Part shown: positions 54,346 through 62,961 of the stretch, in pieces
Numbering within the stretch: the stretch's first letter is position 1
Layout: every line of letters begins with the position of its first letter
Origin: Spirometra erinaceieuropaei
Lineage: Eukaryota; Platyhelminthes; Cestoda; Diphyllobothriidea; Diphyllobothriidae
Length of the DNA stretch: 64,000 nt
Direction: 5' to 3'
Assembly: GCA_902702965.1 (NCBI GenBank)
Contig: CACRXP010000399.1
Location: forward strand, 466,528 to 530,527
The notes under the pieces: model-generated
Told to the model about the DNA's origin: nothing
What the model saw: only the letters and a program-made list of their open reading frames with translations
Database searches by the model: none
Position numbers and translations under genes: made by a program

Positions 54346-54603
54346 CACAACGAAACGAGTGAGTTCCTTAAGAACGATCGGTGAGTGCCCCCTACCATTG
54401 TATATTCCCGACCGAAAAACCAACAGGGCAACGGGCTCGTGGCCCGGTGAGTAGAGGCGTTGACTTCTAAACCAACAGGTCGCGAGTTCGAGGCTGGGGT
54501 GTTCCACACTTTGGGCTTGGGTATGGCTGGCTGACGATCTTATAAGCCGGAAATGTCCATTCTAGTCCCCCTTGTCTTTGTCGGTAATATCATTCTGCCT
54601 ATA
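54345..54603 (+). repeat. SINE-like element copy 7, most complete, tRNA-headed
   Basis: In order: GCACAACGAAACGAGTGAGT, GATCGGTGAGTGCCCCCTAC, ATTGTATATTCCCGACCG, then a tRNA-like part GGGCTCGTGGCCCGGTGAGT, AGAGGCGTTGACTTCTAAAC, CAACAGGTCGCGAGTTCGAG, then GTTCCACACTTTGGGCTTGG, GTATGGCTGG, core CTGACGA (54531-54537), TATAAGCCGGAAATGTCCAT and tail CTTTGTCGGTAATATCATTC. The anticodon-like loop CTTCTAA flanked by pairing bases suggests an Arg(TCT)-type tRNA ancestor. The B-box-like AGTTCGAGGCT is one or two changes from consensus. It is inserted at the end of repeat R4 copy 2. Confidence 0.78.
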
Positions 54604-55377
54604 TCATATAATTGCTGACAAAGAACGCGGTATTGCTTTTGCTCTTGCGCTGAGGGTTACTTATTCCAATAGTAGAATCTGCCTCCGGCCACTGACGAAA
54701 GTAGAATCAACTGACATGTCACACATGTTCTCATCCCGCTTTTAATTCACTATTCCTTCACAGCACAACATTTATCATTGTAGGACACCTCAATGAGAGA
54801 CGGTCTTACAATTGACATTTGGCATTCAGATGTCACCCCAACCAAAACGCCTCTTAACCTTCCTGTTGTCCATAAACTCCTACGTCATTACATTCATCAG
54901 GGCCAAAACATGACGGCCACAGACAGCCAAATCATACCAGGAAAGCACGTTCGGCGGACTAATTCGCTCAATGTGTAGTACAAATACAATAGATTGGCAT
55001 TCAGCTGAAGACACACAAGGCATGGGGTGCCAACATTAACAGACAACGGTCAGAAGGAAAAGGCAGCGAATCATTGAATAAAACGATTGGGATATCAGCG
55101 ACGGATTCGACCCTTTACTCAAAATTCTTCTACCCTTTTTCACAAAACCCTTTTAAACATGGAGAGCCGACTAATCCCACCAAAACATCAGCCACACAAC
55201 TCCGCTGATCCGGTGAGTCCTTCATTTTGGACGCGGATCTCTTGCATTTGCTGATCTTAATGCTAAGCACCTCCTGTGTCAGGATCTGCAAGCTGTGTTC
55301 TTCGCGGTCAGGTGTGTTCTGCCTGTTCTTTGGCATCCGGCTCCCTGCCGTCAGATGCGCATGCGCTTTCGCTGGAT
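54604..55377. other. No recognisable gene
   Basis: Short frames only, e.g. 54793-54978. Sequence between the SINE-like copy and repeat R1 copy 2. Confidence 0.35.
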
Positions 55378-55600
55378 ATTCAGGTCGCGATCATGGCCGC
55401 CCAGTCATCCTCTTCGTCATTCTGACCCGCTGTGACCCCGATGTGAGTTTGAACTCTTGTTAAGTATTTGTAATGTATTAGGGGGTTGGGTAGTACGCCT
55501 AGGTGCGGGTCCGACCGTACCAGCCACCGGCATCATCACCGGTCTTCTTGGCTATGTCTAGACCTCAGTTTTGGGTGGGGTAGATGCAGCGCAGGTCTTC
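55378..55600 (+). repeat. Dispersed repeat family R1, copy 2
   Basis: Same-orientation relative of 9915-10145 (shared words listed there). Here no SINE-like element follows it. Confidence 0.7.
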
Positions 55601-56039
55601 TCTCTCGATCGTGCCATCATGACCTAATTTTGCGGCATACGTCGCAAATGGTCGGCTATGGAAATCGAACTGTCCAAGGCATGATTTGAACGCCTTACAG
55701 GGGCAATATAAGGACGATATCTAAAGATATACCCATCAATGCGTATTGCAAAAGCACATGAACAATGACGGTAGATTTGTTACATTACCTTAGGACCGCC
55801 TACTGTACTACAAACAGTTATCTTACCCCACCTACTGGCAACGCCAATGAGCGTCGATCCAAGACCATTAAGGACATTCGGGATTGTCCACTGTTAAAAA
55901 GCCAATTATTTCGGCAACGCTTTGCTAACCGTGTGATCGTTTTGCAATGCACAATTATTCTGCTTGATCTCAATATTTCGTTTTTCCATATTTGATCTCT
56001 TTCTGAATTAAAAACAAGTTTTTTTTCGATAAGGGCAAT
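55601..56039. other. No recognisable gene
   Basis: A minus-strand frame (to 56195) runs through it, but its lower part does not match the PLE pattern seen further up. Confidence 0.35.
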
Positions 56040-56400
56040 TTCACTGGTAAAACCATACCTGTAATCTTTTAAAAGTGAATCATGTTCGGAAAGGATAGGG
56101 TTTGCATGGCCATTTGAGACAGTGCACCTCTCCTCATAGCTGTCGGTTGATGTTCGTGGGTGCGTGTAGAGGCACTTTCTCATGTTCGGATACAATATAC
56201 AGCACCACAGACATCATATGGGATATCAAAAAGACAAATTTATTTTTTTGATATAGCCAACCCTATCATTACGGTGTACAAGCTGAGTGGGTAAAGCGGT
56301 TGTCTGCTTATATGCGCATTTATTTGACGATTTCTCAGGATTCTTTCAATAAGTTCGGACATATTTCTGATGTTAGGGCGAATTTGTCTATGGGAACATA
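56040..56400 (-). pseudogene. Penelope-like element GIY-YIG fragment
   Basis: Plus-strand words ATAGCCAACCCTATC, GTGTACAAGCTGAGTG, TTCGGACATATTTCTGATGT and GTGCGTGTAGAGGC align with 42700-42900 of the best PLE (GTGTAGAGGCGG, ATAGCCAACCCTATCCTTAG, GTGCAAGCTGATT, TTCAGACACATTTTTAATGT). On the minus strand this spans the linker and the start of the endonuclease. The Cys-rich PCxxC stretch is replaced by AT-rich sequence, so the domain is destroyed. Confidence 0.7.
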
Positions 56401-57159
56401 TAAATCCTATTAAAATATGAGGTAGATGGCAGACATCTAAAACTAATCATTCACAGGAATGTGAATTTACAAAAAGATGTATGACGTTTTCATCATAAAG
56501 TTTCGACGCCTGTATCCCCGAACATTGCTATATCCTATAAGCCATGAGCGTTTTCTGCCGATCTTCTGTTACCTCGTTACACAGCTGATAGATTGTCGTA
56601 TCCATAATGGGACACCCAGAGTTATTAATATGGTTTGTAGTATATGTACCCCGAAGAATGATAGAACGAAATATTTCAGATGTTATTTAGTAATGAACAT
56701 TGATTTGAGTTGCGTGGCACATAATCTTTTATTGTTTGATCCGTTATTTCATCAAAAAGTTGAGTTAAAGAAAATCAGGCCCTGTTGAACGATCAGAAAA
56801 TGGCCATGGTGCAAGCAAGTAATACTACAAGCAGAATGCAATCCAAACGATAAAGACACAGTACCGTACTTAAGATATGGGTACATGTTAAAAGCTAAGA
56901 TATGTTTTGTCGGACATTCTTCCCCTACGTGACAACAGCAGTTGGTTCGGCACCTCACTGGGTGTCCCGTGTTATCAATGCGGTCCGTGATATATGAACC
57001 TCAGAGAATAATCACGGAACACTTGCATATTTAGGTTTAACTACAAACGTCAATGAAAAACCATTGCGATTCGAGTGTATGGTTTGGTTGAATTTGCTGA
57101 TGACGGCATTTGCTCTCTCTTTTTATTAGGGTACAGACTGTAGCCCGAAATGTTAATGT
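56401..57159. other. No recognisable gene
   Basis: A 103-codon frame at 56477-56788 and a 68-codon frame at 56752-56958 on the other strand have no motifs. Nothing is assigned. Confidence 0.35.
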
Positions 57160-57475
57160 TAATCTAACATTATAACCCTGACTCTTACAGTAAAACACTA
57201 ACCAAAACACTAACCATATAACATGACAATAACCCTAACCCTAAAACCTTAATCCTAACCTTGACCAAAAATCCTAAATCTAACCCTGATCCATAGCCCT
57301 CAACTTGACCGTGACAATAACCCTAAATCCTAACAATAACCATAAACCCTAACCTCAACCCTAAGACCTAACCCTAAATCCAAAACTGTAACCCAAAAAT
57401 CCTGAACCCAAACCCCAAGCCTGACACTAAAACCTAACCCTCACCACAAAGCCTAACCCTAAACCTTACAGTTCG
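57160..57475 (+). repeat. Degenerate telomere-like (CCCTAA)n tract
   Basis: About 300 bases of imperfect units around AACCCTAA, AACCCTAACCCTAAAACC, CCTAACCTCAACCCTAAG and CCTAACCCTAAATCC, with many changes. The telomere repeat of flatworms is TTAGGG, whose complement is CCCTAA. The C-rich strand reads left to right. It directly adjoins the 3' end region of the zinc-finger LINE. Confidence 0.85.
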
Positions 57476-58492
57476 ACCATCGATTTCGATTATGGCCACC
57501 GTGTGCCCCAAAACAGGTGGGAGCAGGGACGGTGATTTGCGCAGGAGTTTGTAGTGCCAGTAAACTTGCACTGCATCTACCTACACTCTCTCTTCCTCCC
57601 CCCCCCCTTGATCCCGGTGTCAAGACAGAGTCAAGAAGACCGGAGACGGGGGAGGCCGCAGGTGGATGGCTCCGACAGATCCTCACCTTGGCGTTCCACC
57701 ACAACCCCTGGTCGACACAACAAACAACCAGGATTCTCACCAATACAACAGCGATTTGGAGGCTGACGCGACCGAATCCGCGCTTGGGCATGCCGCCAAC
57801 GCCTGGCTTGGATCCCACACTGTGGTAGGAGTGCCATAAAAGCCACACTAAAAAGAAGCCATTGCAGCCTGACTCTCAGACTACCACCAGTCAAGGAAGA
57901 GGTCCAAGTTGCCCGGTCAGTTGGCAACCATCCAAGCCACGGCTTTGAGCGCACTGTGATAGCTTCAAGCGCGTCAGATTGTTTATAGTGAGGAAAGTGC
58001 GCTGAGTTGTCGACCTCACTCTCCCTTCCCATTCCCACACCCCAGCCGCCGTCTGAGCCGGTCGGGAAACTGGAGTGGGGAACGGGCGCGGTTGCTGACA
58101 CAATCGACTGACCATGCCTGCGAGCGCCACAGCACGACCTGACCTCCCGTTCACACAAACACCGGAATGTCACACAAAAGGGTTGAACGGCGTGTCTCTC
58201 ACTTGCGTGAGAGTTCTGTGGAAGGTGCTGCTTCGGCCCGTCCCCGGCCTACCAGTCCGCCACTCCCCACAATACACACACAACGCGACGCACAGAGTAT
58301 ACCGAGATCGGGCGTCATTTAGCAGCCTTCATATCAACGACACTTGACGTGTCGGGATAGTCTCGGACCCAAGTCCCCCACGCAGCCAAAGCCGCCTGGG
58401 GACCAAGACGAGATGCACACTTCCCACTTGCGTGACAAATGGCAGTTGTGTGCATGAGGTGTGTAAGTGTTGATTTCTGGTGGGATGATGAC

Positions 58493-58570
58493 TGTGGTGG
58501 TGGTGGTGGTGGTGGTGGTGGTGGTGGTGGTGGTGGTTGTGGTGGTGGTGGTGGTGGTGGTGGTTGTGGT
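58493..58570. repeat. (GGT)n trinucleotide tract
   Basis: Nearly pure TGG/GGT repeat with two T-containing interruptions. It lies just downstream of the LINE stop on the minus strand, so is probably untranslated; in other frames it would spell poly-His or poly-Thr. Confidence 0.95.
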
Positions 58571-58614
58571 GCAAGGTAGGGAGTGAGTGAATGCGTGGTG
58601 TGGCCGGCGGTTGT

Positions 58615-59040
58615 CTACCGCAGGTCGTCGTGGATGTGCATTTAGCCGAATAGGCCCATGCGATGCCTGAAAGTGCCAGGGCAATGTGGGCAGTTGAGAC
58701 GAGCTTGGTGGGTATAGGTTGCTGCTGCAGGCACTGGTTCGACAGCCTCTGTGCGACGGATTCGCAAGTGACCGACCAGGCCGATGCGTGAGGTGAATGT
58801 GCGTGAAAAGTGTGGGAAGGTGATGTCGGCGTAGTCAGTGTCAGCTACGGAGGAGGCGGTGATTGTGGTTGTGGTGGTGGTGGTGGTGGTGGTGGTGGTG
58901 GTGGTTGTAGTGATGGGCGCGCAGGGCGACGGAGCGTGGGTGGGACTGGACATGATGGATGTGCTAGGTGTCGTGGGTGTGTCGTAGGTGCGGTCACTTC
59001 CGCTCTGGTGGATTCGCATGTGGCCGAATGGGCCCACCCT
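58615..59040 (-). pseudogene. LINE carboxy-terminal C2H2 zinc-finger region
   Basis: Reads GPFGHMRIHQSGSDR, a Pro/Thr/Ser-rich linker, a poly-Thr run from the (GGT) tract at 58864-58907, then FPHFSRTFTSRIGLVGHLRI and later LNCPHCPGTFRHRMGLFG, a stop, MHIHDDLR and the final stop at 58615-58617. C2H2 fingers of the type CPxCxxxFxxRxGLxGHxxxH are recognisable. In the first full finger both Cys are Phe and the last His is Arg. In the second the frame is cut by a stop at 58642. These fingers could help such LINEs bind nucleic acid. In this copy they are broken. Confidence 0.78.
58864..58907. repeat. Second (GGT)n tract, inside the LINE frame
   Basis: Encodes the poly-Thr spacer between fingers on the minus strand. 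Length changes here in units of three would be tolerated by the frame. Confidence 0.9.
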
Positions 59041-59052
59041 CAGTGGGGTGAT

Positions 59053-60180
59053 CTAAGTTGACTTTGTGTAGGCGGTTCTTCTCGGCAGGCCTATGTCTGA
59101 TGGCGGCGTCCTTGTCATCGAACCAGTCCTGGTGTTGTCGGGAAGCGCGACTGAGTACGACGAACCCCGTCTTCTGTACCATGTCTCGCCGTTGACACCA
59201 GCGGATCTCAACGGAGGCGTTCTCAGCAGTGGCAGCGTCGTCGGCGGCAGCAATTGGAAGGTTGTCTAGCCGTTGAGCTAGCTCACTGCTAATATGGAGA
59301 TGGTGAGCGGGCAAAGACAACAAGGCAACATTCAGCTTACCTGGAGGTCGCTTGCCTTGTGGTCTCCTGCGAGGCTGTAGGCGAATGCGCATCTTCGAGA
59401 TGACGAGGCGATGGTCGGTCCAACCGTCAGCACCCGCGATCGCCTTTCTCACCAGCACGTCCCTCTGATCTCGCCTCCGGACGAGGACATAGTCCAGCAG
59501 GTGCCACCGACACGACCGAGGATGCCTCCAGGTGGCCTTCTCTCGATCCGGCAGTCAGAAGAACGTGTTCGTCAGGATGAGGCGGTATTCTGCGCAGGTG
59601 CGGAGAAGCAGCAGAGCACTGTCCTTGGAGCCGCGTAGACCTTGGAGACCCAGCACTCCTCTCCAGGCAGTATGGTCTTTGCAGAAGCAACGTTGAAGTC
59701 GCCAAGGCCAATCAAATTGTCCGCCTTCGGCACAGTCGCCAAGAGAGCGTGCAGGTCCTTGTAGAATTTGTCTTTTGCGGTGGCGTCGGAGCTGCTCATC
59801 GGCGGAGCGTAGGCGCTATGGATGGTGGCGAATTTGCCCCCACCCCGTAGAGGCAGACGGAGGATCATCAGGCGATCATTAATGCCCTGCGGCAGGCTGG
59901 GCAGTCGTCCCATGATGTCGTTCCGGATGGCGAAGGCGACACCCGCGTCTCGTCGCTCTGCCCTGGGTCGACCGCTCCAAAAGAAGGTGTAGCCGGAACC
60001 CACCTCTTCCAGTTGGCCTTGCTTGGAGAAACGGGTCTCGCTGAACTCGGCGATGTCCACCTTGTAGCGCGCCAGTTCTCGTGCCACTAACGCTGTTCTC
60101 CGTTCCGGTCGGCTGCTCCTCGGATTGTCTAAAAAGTAACGAACATTCTAGGTTGCCATACGCCGTGCCTAACGCAGTAG
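59053..60180 (-). pseudogene. LINE apurinic-type endonuclease domain
   Basis: In one frame from about 60150: [20 protein letters not shown], then [20 protein letters not shown] (Glu of the active site, SETRF), [40 protein letters not shown] and [11 protein letters not shown] (GDFN). A frame change follows, then [19 protein letters not shown] with a stop, then WHLLDYVLVRRRD. The next frame (59458 down) gives AIAGADGWTDHRLVISKMRI with the catalytic DH pair, RRPQGKRPPGKLN and RQHQDWFDDKDAAIRHR. After LHKVNLD (about 59053) homology jumps to the zinc-finger region. Two or three frame changes and a stop make it dead. The endonuclease would nick target DNA for reverse transcription. Confidence 0.88.
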
Positions 60181-61519
60181 AAACACACCTACTGATGACG
60201 GGTTTCCTTGACAAGGGAAACACACCTACTAATAACAAGTACGTGGTCAATATCAACTCTCAGTGCCTGGCTATGAACTGCGCTCTTACCCTTTTTAACC
60301 GAAAAGACGTCGTTTGCTGATTGATTAAATAAACGGCGACGTTAGCAGAATTGCGGGCGTGCTATATGCTAACTTTCACACAGATTTATTTGAGAACTCC
60401 TACGTAGATATCTTAACACCAGTTATGCCCTTGAAATACTGCGCGCTTTTAATAAGGTTAAAGATGTGTCTACTGGCTGAACGGTCGATACACGTCTCCC
60501 ATATGCTTGCTGTAGACGCCGTTTAATGGGTTTACCAAGTGGCTACTTGAGTTCCTTCGTGATTCTTACAATTTAGCGCTCAGAAAAGTGTTTTGAATCG
60601 TGTAGAATAGGTCCATAATCTCTAGTTATATGGTGTGCTGCTACAGCACTTGAAAAACTAGGGGAAACTCAACATGCAACCATCATCGTTAGTTAGCAGA
60701 GAGAGCATTGTGAAAGCTTTAGAACGGGCCAGCAGAAATTCCTAAATGCTGACAGCCGGTCTCGACGTCAAAAATCCCGGTTTGACCTTGACGTGTATCC
60801 AAATATTTTGGGCAATCGCATGCATGCGACGCAAAATTTTATGCACAATTTATTTGAAAATTGGACGCTGGTATCCAAGGTACGTACGTGTCTACCACAT
60901 GTTGATAAGGATTTCGCTCTGGGATTCCATATAGTTCAAATACATTTGGGGCACATCCGCTTGAGCAGGACAATTCAAATGCATTTTTTGCCCTTATTGC
61001 TATAAAACAGGAGGGCACTCTAGCAGGTGCGTGGAAAATCTACGAAAGGTTGCATAGATAAAGCCTTGTGGAGAAGTCTTTGTGGGCTACCTGGTTGTTG
61101 GCATTTTTTCAAACTAATAAAACACACGCAAAATTCTACGAGCGTAATCGTGGCTAAGGGATCTACGCACGTGAAAACCATCGATGCGTACGAGTGCGTG
61201 GGTCGCACGCTTACTGGCAGATACGCCGGCGAAGTGATGATTTTTGAGCTTGCTTGGACTGACGTCGAACATTTACTAATAAAGTCATAACTGTTGACCG
61301 CATGTGATCTTTGCGGTTCAAAATCTGCTACGTCATAGCGGATTCTGGTATATAGGCCACTCTTATCCCAAAATTACATAAGATTTTTATTGTCACCATT
61401 GAAACATTCCTGACATAGGGGGTCGCGTCCCAAAACTTCCGATTCTCACGGTTAAATCGCTCAAGTGGATTCTTTCTTCGACAGTTACGACTGGAAGATT
61501 GTGATTAACTACTGAAGTT
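60181..61519. other. No recognisable gene
   Basis: A short imperfect tandem (ACACCTACTGATGACGGG.. / ACACCTACTAATAACAAG..) at about 60186-60240 lies upstream of the LINE. Frames at 60746-61005 and 61020-61290 have no motifs. Confidence 0.35.
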
Positions 61520-61640
61520 TTGCCTCCTTCCTCTTGCCGACGTTGTAGCTAAAATGCGTTTGAACACGGCAGAGAGTCTTGGCACAATTGCACTTGCGAC
61601 AAACAGGTGGCTAAGTTATCTGCATTTCTTGTGACAGGTA
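61520..61640 (-). pseudogene. Possible PLE fragment
   Basis: CCTCCTTCCTCTTGCCGACG, TTGTAGCTAAAATGCGTTTG, AACACGGCAGAGAGTCTTGG resembles CTCCTTCCTTGTCCCACTGT, CGTCGCTACAGTGTGTTTGA, ACACGCTGAAAGAGGGTCCC at 63615-63680. It is a short, weak similarity within the PLE linker region. Confidence 0.4.
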
Positions 61641-61767
61641 GATCAAGCAAGGGGAACTGGTTGTTGTTATCCGCCTCCATTATTCAATGGATGACAGAAA
61701 TTTTAGAGTTCAATAAGGTCTCACATTTCTGGACGTCGTCCTTCTTGACAACGACGCTGGTTTATGC

Positions 61768-61905
61768 AATGCTATTCTGCCTATACATCCCGCACAGTAT
61801 TGAAGATGCTGATTGAACTCGAGAGAAAGTCCTAAGACACAATGGGACGAGCGATTTCCGTAAAATGGATCGGTGTGTGACCTTTACCATCACACATGAT
61901 ATAAA
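61768..61905 (+). repeat. SINE-like element partial copy 8
   Basis: GCTATTCTGCCTATACATCC, CTCGAGAGAAAGTCCTAAGA, CACAATGGGACGAGCGATTT and GGATCGGTGTGTGACC form the tail junction plus TIR-like block; no core is present. It resembles the second half of copy 2. Confidence 0.6.
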
Positions 61906-62133
61906 TGTTATATATCGTTTTTTTAGCATATCGGAAAGTTTACTTGTATTTTGACATCTCCGCAAATCCAACAACGCCCTGTCCAAACTGTTCAAAAATT
62001 CACTTAGTATATTTCTCTATTTTTTTCAAATAATGTGACACACTTACTTAACGACTAACAGGAGACTTGGGCAATTAACGTCGAAACTTTACAATTAAAC
62101 TTGCTTATCTTTCTCAAAGAACTTATATATTCC

Positions 62134-62136
<3 letters not shown>

Positions 62137-62169
<33 letters not shown>
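62137..62169. repeat. (AT)n microsatellite
   Basis: AT tract directly before SINE-like copy 9, as at other copies. Confidence 0.9.
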
Positions 62170-62172
<3 letters not shown>

Positions 62173-62525
62173 TTCAAGGGCGCTGGCCGATCTTGCTTAC
62201 GGACATCACTCTTTCAGATATGCCTTAGAAGCTCTCTGTCTCGACCCCAACCAGCAGCCGCACAGCTGCTCATAATATAGGCAGTGTGGCATTGCCGACA
62301 AGGCAGACTGAAATGACCATTTCTGGCCCTCTAGCCGTCCTCAATAACGGGCTCGTGGCCAGTGGTTAGAGGCGTGAACTTCTAACTAGCAGGTCGCAAA
62401 TTTGGGCCGCAGGGGTTCCACACTTCGGGGTTGGGTATGACTGGCTGACGACGGCTAAAAGGCCAGAAGTCCAATTCCTTCCTGTCTTGTCTTTGTCGGT
62501 ACTGCCATAATGCCCATATACATAT
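62165..62525. repeat. SINE-like composite copy 9 with two inverted cores
   Basis: First half: GGCGCTGGCCGATCTTGCTT, CCAACCAGCAGCCGCACAGC, then on the minus strand the core (GACTGAAATGACCATTTCTG, GCCCTCTAGCCGTCCTCA). Second half, plus strand: GGGCTCGTGGCCAGTGGTTA, GAGGCGTGAACTTCTAACTA, CAGGTCGCAAATTTG (tRNA-like), GGGTTGGGTATGACTGG, core CTGACGA (62445-62451), GGCTAAAAGGCCAGAAGTCC and tail CTTTGTCGGTACTGCC. Two cores in opposite orientation make a partial fold-back. The A-box-like GTGGCCAGTGGTTA is well kept here. Confidence 0.7.
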
Positions 62526-62961
62526 CTAGATATGCGAAAAGATTCAAGGTCCAGAAAATGTATCGCGCTTATTATCTCCGAGGAAGACGAAAAAGAAGAG
62601 AGGGCGAATTCATGGACCATATTGTATTCAAACTGCCGTTTCGGAAACTTCCTCGTTTCCATCATCAGAGTAATGTGTTTGTTGCGTATTCCGGTCTTGA
62701 TTTTTCAGTCTTGCTGCTCGCCTCGTATTATAGCCGTACTCAATGCACGACCTTTGACCTGCAAGTTTGCCACTGACTGGCGTAGACCCCCTCCGGCCTT
62801 ACCGCTGACAGGCCTGTGTGACCTTTGCTCCCTTTGGCGTCAGCGTAGTCGTGGTTAAATCAACGTGCCGCTTGGCCTCTCCCACGTCAGCCGGTGCACT
62901 GAGCAAGTGAGCAGTATTCGGCTTCGCGGACGCATTAGTGAGACAATGTTCGGCTCTGGTC
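62526..62961 (-). repeat. PLE 3' untranslated region / terminal repeat (second family)
   Basis: On the minus strand it follows the GIY-YIG frame. It includes GC-rich sequence (62799-62981 could be read as a 60-codon frame) and, at 62636-62668, CTGATGA, hairpin GGAAAC/GTTTCC with loop GAGGAA, GAAACGGCAGTTT. Position after the coding part and the motif fit a PLE terminal repeat. Confidence 0.65.
62620..62680 (-). ncRNA. Candidate hammerhead-like motif in second PLE family
   Basis: CTGATGA (62662-62668 on the plus-strand scale), a perfect 6-bp stem II GGAAAC/GTTTCC, GAA, and a short stem III AC/GT with loop GGCA. Stem I pairing is poor by eye. It is weaker than the other candidates but in the same position relative to the GIY-YIG frame. 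Confidence 0.4.

Larger units (their letters stand above)
57490..60180 (-). mobile_element. LINE with zinc-finger tail, reverse transcriptase deleted
   Basis: On the minus strand: an endonuclease domain (60180-59060), then directly the carboxy-terminal zinc-finger region (59040-58615), then a long untranslated 3' region to about 57490. The whole reverse transcriptase, which in full copies of this flatworm LINE lies between these parts, is missing. The 3' region includes overlapping frames on both strands (57459-58347) that I regard as untranslated. It ends next to the telomere-like tract. Confidence 0.8.

Noticed and set aside
57459..58173. Frames of 129 and 180 codons as genes
   Set aside because: Overlapping frames on both strands in GC-rich 3' sequence of the LINE; no motifs, best explained as untranslated region.
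58329..58684. Poly-His and poly-Thr proteins from 58329-58684
   Set aside because: They are translations of the (GGT)n tract located after the LINE stop codon.
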